Below are positions 59,437-64,000 of a DNA stretch of 64,000 nt, in pieces. The stretch's first letter is position 1. Every line of letters starts with the position of its first letter. The DNA is taken from assembly GCF_014197265.1 (NCBI RefSeq), contig NZ_JACIFH010000001.1, positions 2,542,001 to 2,606,000 on the forward strand, in the 5' to 3' direction. The position numbers and the translations under genes were made by a program. Below the pieces are notes generated by a model, which saw nothing but the letters and a program-made list of their open reading frames with translations, ran no database searches and was not told where the DNA came from. Source of the stretch: Microbacterium invictum. Its GTDB lineage: Bacteria > Actinomycetota > Actinomycetes > Actinomycetales > Microbacteriaceae.

Positions 59437-59789
59437 GTTCGGCCACACTCCCGGCCGCGTCGACCGGCGAAGCGCACCTCGCGGCATCCACTGTTGTGCC
59501 GTCCGTCGTGCTGTTGCCACGCAATGCGGTGATCGGCGTCCTGCACGCGTACCGCACGGTGATCTCACCCCTCTACGGCGAGGTGTGCAAGTACTACCCC
59601 AGCTGCTCCGCGTACGCTGTGGGGGCCGTCCAACAGCACGGTGTGCTGAAGGGCTCTGTCCTGACGGCCGCCCGGCTCGCACGCTGCCACCCCTGGGCAG
59701 CCGGCGGCATCGACGACGTTCCTGCCCATCGACACTTCCGTCACGAGTTGACTCGACGCGGATTCGTCGTGCCCCTCAGAAAGGACTGA
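59433..59789 (+). CDS. yidD: Membrane protein insertion efficiency factor YidD
   Basis: 118 aa from the GTG at 59433 overlapping the rnpA stop. The conserved core is YRTVISPLYGEVCKYYPSCSAYAVGAVQQHG with Cys residues, and ARLARCHPWAAGGIDDVP. The N-terminus is about 30 residues longer than typical. Helps YidC-mediated insertion. Confidence 0.93.
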   Translation: MSSATLPAASTGEAHLAASTVVPSVVLLPRNAVIGVLHAYRTVISPLYGEVCKYYPSCSAYAVGAVQQHGVLKGSVLTAARLARCHPWAAGGIDDVPAHRHFRHELTRRGFVVPLRKD

Positions 59790-59792
59790 TCC

Positions 59793-60971
59793 TTGCTGGA
59801 TCTCTTCGCCACGACTCTGGGTCGCCTGGCTTCGACCCCCACCCCCGTGGTGCCGACGCCGACCACTCCGCCTCCCGGCGACTCGCTGGACATCTTCAGC
59901 ACGATCATGTGGCCGTTCAAGTGGCTGGTCGAGGCACTGCTGGTCTTCTGGCACTGGCTGTTCACGTCGATCGGGCTTGAGCCGGATGCCGGTCTGACCT
60001 GGGTCCTGTCGATCATCGGCCTGGTCATCGTGGTCCGCGCGGCACTGATTCCGCTGTTCGTGCGGCAGATCAAGAGTCAGCGCAAGATGATGGAAATCGC
60101 TCCTGAACTGCGGAAAGTTCAGGAAAAGTACCGCGGCAAGAAGGATCAGCTCTCGCGCGAGGCCATGAGTCGCGAGACGATGGCGCTGTACAAGAAGCAC
60201 GGCACCACACCGGTGTCGAGCTGTCTGCCGCTGATCGTGCAGATGCCGATCCTGCTGGGCATGTTCTATACGCTCAGCGACGTCAAGAAGCACGCCGAGT
60301 GGGGTGTCGGGGGCGTCGGCCTGCTCAACGCAGACCTGACGTGGGAGTTCTACAACGCAAAGCTCTTCGGCGTCGCCCCCCTGCACACGAACATGACCGA
60401 GGCGATCCAGCTGGGTCAGACGACGACCGTCGTGATTCTGGTGATCCTCGTCATCCTCATGATCGCGTCGCAGTTCTTCACGCAGCTGCAGATCATCTCG
60501 AAGAACCTGTCGCCCGAGGCCAAGACCGGCCAGGCGTACCAGATGCAGAAGGTCATGCTGTACGTCCTTCCGCTGGCGTTCATCTTCTCGGGTGTCTTCT
60601 TCCCCCTCGGTGTGGTGCTGTACTGGTTCACCTCCAACATCTGGACGATGGTGCAGCAGTTCGTGGTGATCCGGAACCTGCCCACGCCCGGCTCGGATGC
60701 CGCCAAGGCGCGCGAGGAGCGCCTGGCCCGCAAGGGCAAGGCGCTGGACGCGCACGGCAAGATCGTTCCGCTCGAGAAGTACCAGGCCGAGCAGCAGCGC
60801 CTGTATGAAGAGGCGCAGCGCGCGAAGGAGCAGGCCCCGAAGCGCCAGCAGCCCATCAGCAAGCAGCGCGCGAAGAAGCAGGCTCAGCAGAAGAAGAACC
60901 CGCCGGAACAGCAGCAGAAGAACCCGCCCGAGCAGCCGAAGAAGAACCCGCCGGAGCAGCCCGCCGGCTGA
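59793..60971 (+). CDS. yidC: Membrane protein insertase YidC
   Basis: 392 aa from a TTG at 59793 that has AAAGGA 8 nt upstream. Five membrane spans of the short Oxa1/YidC type, with the basic groove motif VRQIKSQRKMMEIAPELRKVQEKY. The cytoplasmic C-terminus is long, basic and ends in three KKNPPEQ-like repeats. Role: inserts membrane proteins with or without SecYEG. Confidence 0.96.
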   Translation: MLDLFATTLGRLASTPTPVVPTPTTPPPGDSLDIFSTIMWPFKWLVEALLVFWHWLFTSIGLEPDAGLTWVLSIIGLVIVVRAALIPLFVRQIKSQRKMMEIAPELRKVQEKYRGKKDQLSREAMSRETMALYKKHGTTPVSSCLPLIVQMPILLGMFYTLSDVKKHAEWGVGGVGLLNADLTWEFYNAKLFGVAPLHTNMTEAIQLGQTTTVVILVILVILMIASQFFTQLQIISKNLSPEAKTGQAYQMQKVMLYVLPLAFIFSGVFFPLGVVLYWFTSNIWTMVQQFVVIRNLPTPGSDAAKAREERLARKGKALDAHGKIVPLEKYQAEQQRLYEEAQRAKEQAPKRQQPISKQRAKKQAQQKKNPPEQQQKNPPEQPKKNPPEQPAG

Positions 60972-61015
60972 GGCACACTGCCCTCCACGATCGATCACGC
61001 CCAGACAGGATCACC

Positions 61016-61522
61016 ATGACCGACAACGCCGATTCGACGCACGAACCCCGCCCCACGGCAACCGTTGCTCAGCTTGAGCAGGAGGGTGATGTGGCCGCCG
61101 ACTACATCGAGGGGCTGCTGGACATCGCCGACATCGACGGCGACCTGACCCTGGATGTGCGCGGCGACCGCGCGTACGTGTCGGTGGAGAACGACGACGA
61201 GGAGTCGCTGGCGCTGCTCTCGGACCCCGACACAGTGCAGGCGCTTCAGGAGCTGACCCGCATCGCCGTGCAGGCGCGCACCGGCCGCTTCTCGCGCCTG
61301 ATCCTCGATATCGGCGGTTCTCGGGCCACGCGCCGCCAGCAGCTCGAGCAGCTGGTCGACCGGGCGATCGCGCGCCTGGACGACGGGTCGTCGCAGGCAT
61401 CGCTCCCCTCGATGTCGAGCTACGAGCGCAAGCTGGTGCACGACATCGTGTCGGACCGCGGCTTCGTCTCGGAGTCCTACGGCGAGGGCGCAGACCGTCA
61501 CACCGTCATCAGCCGCGGCTGA
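61016..61522 (+). CDS. Jag/KhpB-like RNA-binding protein (KH-R3H)
   Basis: 168 aa. A type II KH domain (VAADYIEGLLDIADIDGDLTLDVRGDRAYVSVENDDEESLALLSDPDTVQALQELTRIAVQ) and a C-terminal R3H domain (LPSMSSYERKLVHDIVSDRGFVSESYGEGADRHTVIS). In firmicutes KhpB binds small RNAs with KhpA. Sits between yidC and rsmG as usual. Confidence 0.94.
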   Translation: MTDNADSTHEPRPTATVAQLEQEGDVAADYIEGLLDIADIDGDLTLDVRGDRAYVSVENDDEESLALLSDPDTVQALQELTRIAVQARTGRFSRLILDIGGSRATRRQQLEQLVDRAIARLDDGSSQASLPSMSSYERKLVHDIVSDRGFVSESYGEGADRHTVISRG

Positions 61523-61538
61523 CGTTTCACGTGAAACA
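61523..61538. other. parS site 1
   Basis: CGTTTCACGTGAAACA, differing from the TGTTTCACGTGAAACA consensus only at its first base. Between jag and rsmG. Confidence 0.93.
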
Positions 61539-61541
61539 TCC

Positions 61542-62165
61542 ATGATCGAGCACGAACCCCCCGAAGCCGCAGCGCTGTTCGGCGACCACATCGACCAGGC
61601 CCGGCAGTTCGCCTCGGCACTGGCGGAGCACGGTGAGGCGCGCGGTCTCATCGGCCCGCTCGAACTGCCCCGCCTGTGGAGCAGACACATTCTCAACAGT
61701 GCGGTGGCCGCTCCCCTGTTCCCGGCCGGCGGTCGTGTCGGGGATGTGGGCTCTGGCGCCGGCCTTCCCGGCATCGTGCTGGCCATCGCCCGGCCCGATG
61801 TCCATTGGGTGCTGATCGAGCCCATGGAACGCCGCGTGGTGTGGCTGCGGGAGCAGAGCGAGCAGCTCGGCCTCGACAACGTCGAACTCGTGCGTGCTCG
61901 CGCCGAGGACTGGAGTGACGGCGCGGTGCTCGACGCTGTCACAGCCCGTGCGGTCAGTGCACTGCGCACCCTCATCCCCCTCACGGCACCGCTCGTTTGC
62001 GACGGTGGCGAACTCATCTTGCTCAAGGGTGCGAACGCACAGAACGAGATTGCGGCCGCCGAGAAGCAGATCCGCAAGTTCAGGCTCTCGAATGTGCGTG
62101 TGGAGCCGGTAGGCGTGGACGTGGTGGCAGAGCCCACACGCGTGATCCGCGCTACTGTGCGCTGA
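61542..62165 (+). CDS. rsmG: 16S rRNA m7G527 methyltransferase RsmG (GidB)
   Basis: 207 aa. SAM-binding motif VGDVGSGAGLPGIVLAIARP (about 66-85), preceded by ELPRLWSRHILNSA and followed by MERRVVWLREQSEQLGLDNVELVRARAE. Known role: methylates G527 of 16S rRNA. The start lies 4 nt after parS site 1. Confidence 0.95.
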   Translation: MIEHEPPEAAALFGDHIDQARQFASALAEHGEARGLIGPLELPRLWSRHILNSAVAAPLFPAGGRVGDVGSGAGLPGIVLAIARPDVHWVLIEPMERRVVWLREQSEQLGLDNVELVRARAEDWSDGAVLDAVTARAVSALRTLIPLTAPLVCDGGELILLKGANAQNEIAAAEKQIRKFRLSNVRVEPVGVDVVAEPTRVIRATVR

Positions 62166-62360
62166 GTCTCCGCCACGCAGATCTCACGAGGCACGAGTCC
62201 ACTCTCGAGGTCATCCAACTCTGGGTTGCGGCACTCCGGTGTTGACACTCTTCCGCCCGGACCGCACCGTGATGTGCCGCGTCCCCGTGTCGCGGTGGCA
62301 CGAGGAACGGTGCCCCTGGTGGCTTGGCGCCAGAGTGGCCCGGCCCGTGGGCCCACGCGA

Positions 62361-62376
62361 TGTTTCACGTGAAACG
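62361..62376. other. parS site 2
   Basis: TGTTTCACGTGAAACG; one mismatch to consensus at the last base. Confidence 0.95.
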
Positions 62377-62536
62377 TCCGGCTCCGTGGAATGACCGACG
62401 ACGAGACACTCGGCGGGTCGTGGCTATGTCGTCGCGGTGAGTCTGTGTCGCGCGGTGACTGCCGCTCTCGCCCGCCCCCACAAGGCGTGGGTTGTGGCGT
62501 GGGTCGCGCACTGCCGTTGCGAACCCACTGAGGCAA

Positions 62537-62552
62537 TGTTTCACGTGAAACG
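62537..62552. other. parS site 3
   Basis: TGTTTCACGTGAAACG; same variant as site 2, 176 bp after it. Confidence 0.95.
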
Positions 62553-62908
62553 CGGCTGGTGCAGCACGCTGTGCCGGCGGCACGCCGTCGTTCATCGCCT
62601 CCTCCACAGTCCGGCATTGTCCCCGTCGATCCACAGACCTCGATGATGCACCCCTCGCGGGACAGATACTGCTCCACCATCAAAGGATGGACTCGACGCA
62701 GATGTGGTCGCCTCGACCTTCGACGTCAACACCCCCCCGTCTCTGCGATCAGATGGCATACGCAGACATCATGGCGCCCGGTCGGGCTCGGATGCCGGGG
62801 CATCGCAGGGTCGACGCTCGTCGGTGGCTTCGGACCCGGTGCCGAGATCACTGGTGTCCTGCACGGCCATGATCCCGGCGGCGCTCACCGCGACGTGGTC
62901 GTGCCGTG

Positions 62909-62924
62909 CGTTTCACGTGAAACA
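62909..62924. other. parS site 4
   Basis: CGTTTCACGTGAAACA; same variant as site 1. Confidence 0.95.
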
Positions 62925-62972
62925 TCCCGCTTCGCGGATCAGGTGGACTGCGCGCGCACGACTGCGCGCAGG

Positions 62973-63013
62973 CTCAGGGCGTCGGGAATCAGGGCGTCGA
63001 GACTCAGGGCGGG
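62973..63013. repeat. 15-bp imperfect tandem repeat, 2.7 copies
   Basis: Units CTCAGGGCGTCGGGA, ATCAGGGCGTCGAGA and the partial CTCAGGGCGGG lie between parS sites 4 and 5. Confidence 0.7.
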
Positions 63014-63052
63014 CAGTCCCCGCGGCATTGCGTCCATGGCGAAGGTGCCCAC

Positions 63053-63068
63053 CGTTTCACGTGAAACG
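63053..63068. other. parS site 5
   Basis: CGTTTCACGTGAAACG; fully palindromic 16-mer, consensus core. Confidence 0.93.
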
Positions 63069-63247
63069 ACGGGCCATGCGGTGACAGTGAAAGGCGAGCC
63101 CCCTTCGTGGCAGCCAGCGTTCGCCGCGCAGCGGCAAGAGCCTGGTTCTGGCGTGAACCGCGTGGGAGCGTCGGGAATGTTCACGGAAGCGTTCAGTGTG
63201 GAGTGATGGCCACGATGAACCCCCTACATCTTCCGGATGGCAACTGA

Positions 63248-63263
63248 TGTTTCACGTGAAACG
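63248..63263. other. parS site 6
   Basis: TGTTTCACGTGAAACG. It overlaps an in-frame ATG (63247) that could start parA translation as MFHVKR. Confidence 0.95.
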
Positions 63264-63360
63264 GTGGGTATCCCCGCGACGACAGCGCGAGCGGCCGCGC
63301 GGCCCAGACGACGTCGCTCCCGAAGTCGGATCAGAGAGTGAAGCCGGGGACCACCGATCG

Positions 63361-64000
63361 ATGGAGGACGCACCCGACGCCACCGATTCCGCAGACAACA
63401 CGGCCGATCGGGATCCGAAGCTCGACTACAGTGGAGTGGGCCCCGCGGAACAGGAGTATCAGGTGCAGGAATCGGAGAATGCGACCTCTCCCGCACCCTC
63501 CTTCATGGATAGCCCGATCGCCCGCGAGATCGCCGATCTGGCCTCGCGCCGCAAGGTTCTCGACAGTGTCGATCTCGAGTTCCGCGGTCGCACGCGCGTC
63601 ATCACGATCTCGAACCAGAAGGGTGGCGTCGGCAAGACGACGACCACGGTGAATGTCGCGTCCGCACTCGCGTCGTTGGGTGCCCGCGTCCTCGTCATCG
63701 ATCTCGACCCGCAGGGAAACGCCTCGACCGCCCTCGGGGTGCCACACTCGGCCGAGGTGCCCAGCGTCTACGACGTTCTCATCGACGAGTTCCCGCTGGC
63801 GGACATCATCCAGACCAGTCCCGAGTCGCCCAACCTGCTCTGCGCGCCGAGCACCATCCACCTGGCCGGCGCTGAGATCGAGCTGGTCTCACAGGTCGCG
63901 CGTGAGCACCGCTTGAAGACTGCGCTCGAGGACTACCTCGACTCCACCGAAGAGCGACTGGACTTCGTGCTCATCGACTGCCCACCATCGCTGGGCCTGC
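63361..64000 (+). CDS. parA: Chromosome partitioning ATPase ParA (3' end outside window)
   Basis: 213 residues visible from the ATG at 63361. The N-terminal about 45 residues are acidic and variable, then SPIAREIADLASRRKV and the deviant Walker A KGGVGKTTTTVN, LVIDLDPQGNASTALGV and DFVLIDCPPSLGL. An in-frame upstream ATG at 63247 inside parS 6 would add 38 residues (MFHVKRWVSPRRQRERP...). Role: origin segregation with ParB bound at the parS sites upstream. parB would be expected next. Confidence 0.93.
   Translation, partial: MEDAPDATDSADNTADRDPKLDYSGVGPAEQEYQVQESENATSPAPSFMDSPIAREIADLASRRKVLDSVDLEFRGRTRVITISNQKGGVGKTTTTVNVASALASLGARVLVIDLDPQGNASTALGVPHSAEVPSVYDVLIDEFPLADIIQTSPESPNLLCAPSTIHLAGAEIELVSQVAREHRLKTALEDYLDSTEERLDFVLIDCPPSLGL

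Larger units (their letters stand above)
62166..63360. other. rsmG-parA intergenic centromere region with five parS sites
   Basis: About 1.2 kb without a supported gene (if parA starts at 63361). It contains parS sites 2-6, spaced about 180-370 bp apart, a TTGACA hexamer at 62242-62247 without a matching -10, and a 15-bp imperfect tandem repeat at 62973-63013. Codon-position GC is not consistent with coding in any frame. Confidence 0.75.

Noticed and set aside
62242..62247. TTGACA hexamer as a promoter in the centromere region
   Set aside because: No -10 match at proper spacing.
62559..63206. Open frame of about 215 codons in the parS region
   Set aside because: It has no recognisable domain, no ribosome-binding site, and an Arg/Ser/Pro-rich composition as expected from chance in GC-rich DNA. 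The region's parS sites and repeats explain it better.

Overview
The window is a high-GC (around 70 percent by eye) actinobacterial chromosome segment that carries the replication origin. Gene content and order point to Microbacteriaceae, most likely Microbacterium. The dnaA-dnaN-recF-dciA-gyrB-gyrA-DUF3566-tRNA-Ile-tRNA-Ala block is followed by cwsA-like, ppiA, rhomboid, crgA, sortase, pabA, pknB, pknA, pbpA, rodA, pstP, fhaB, fhaA and tRNA-Leu. This is the order known around the mycobacterial origin, seen here in reverse.

Layout. 1-5.4 kb: a glycine-betaine-type ABC importer on the minus strand, whose ATPase gene is frameshifted between its nucleotide-binding and CBS domains, then a GntR(YtrA-like)-ABC exporter operon. 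5.5-11.7 kb: a HerA-like ATPase, chorismate mutase, an AI-2E family transporter, a beta-propeller lactonase, purA and a DUF1684 protein. 11.8-16.7 kb: a complete dipeptide/oligopeptide ABC importer operon. 16.8-21.2 kb: argG and a membrane-anchored penicillin-acylase-family Ntn hydrolase. 21.2-27.4 kb: a six-gene Mrp/Mnh Na+/H+ antiporter operon (MrpA-MrpB fused) on the minus strand. 27.4-33.7 kb: a LacI regulator divergent from an MFS transporter, nucS divergent from a HAD phosphatase and a coiled-coil membrane protein, a cold-shock protein and a second GntR regulator. 34-48.5 kb: the cell-wall and division signalling cluster. 48.5-64 kb: gyrase, replication genes, oriC, then rpmH-rnpA-yidD-yidC-jag-rsmG and the start of parA with six parS sites.

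How the genes work together. The origin-proximal block couples initiation (DnaA boxes on both sides of dnaA), the sliding clamp, gyrase and ParA-parS segregation. The fha-pstP-rodA-pbpA-pknA-pknB genes form one translationally coupled Ser/Thr phospho-signalling and septum or wall-synthesis operon. The Mrp, betaine and peptide importers are physiological accessories.

The most unusual non-coding features are: a pair of loci that each hold two tandem copies of a structured 63-bp intergenic element; a DnaA-box cluster between two convergent genes about 12 kb from oriC; a strongly over-represented GGATGCC/GGCATCC word; many genes whose -10 hexamer ends 6-7 nt before the start codon (leaderless mRNAs); and a HepT (DUF86) toxin remnant that keeps its RX4HXY motif. 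I found no CRISPR array, insertion sequence or prophage. No clear new multi-gene system was found. All counts are by hand and no database search was run.
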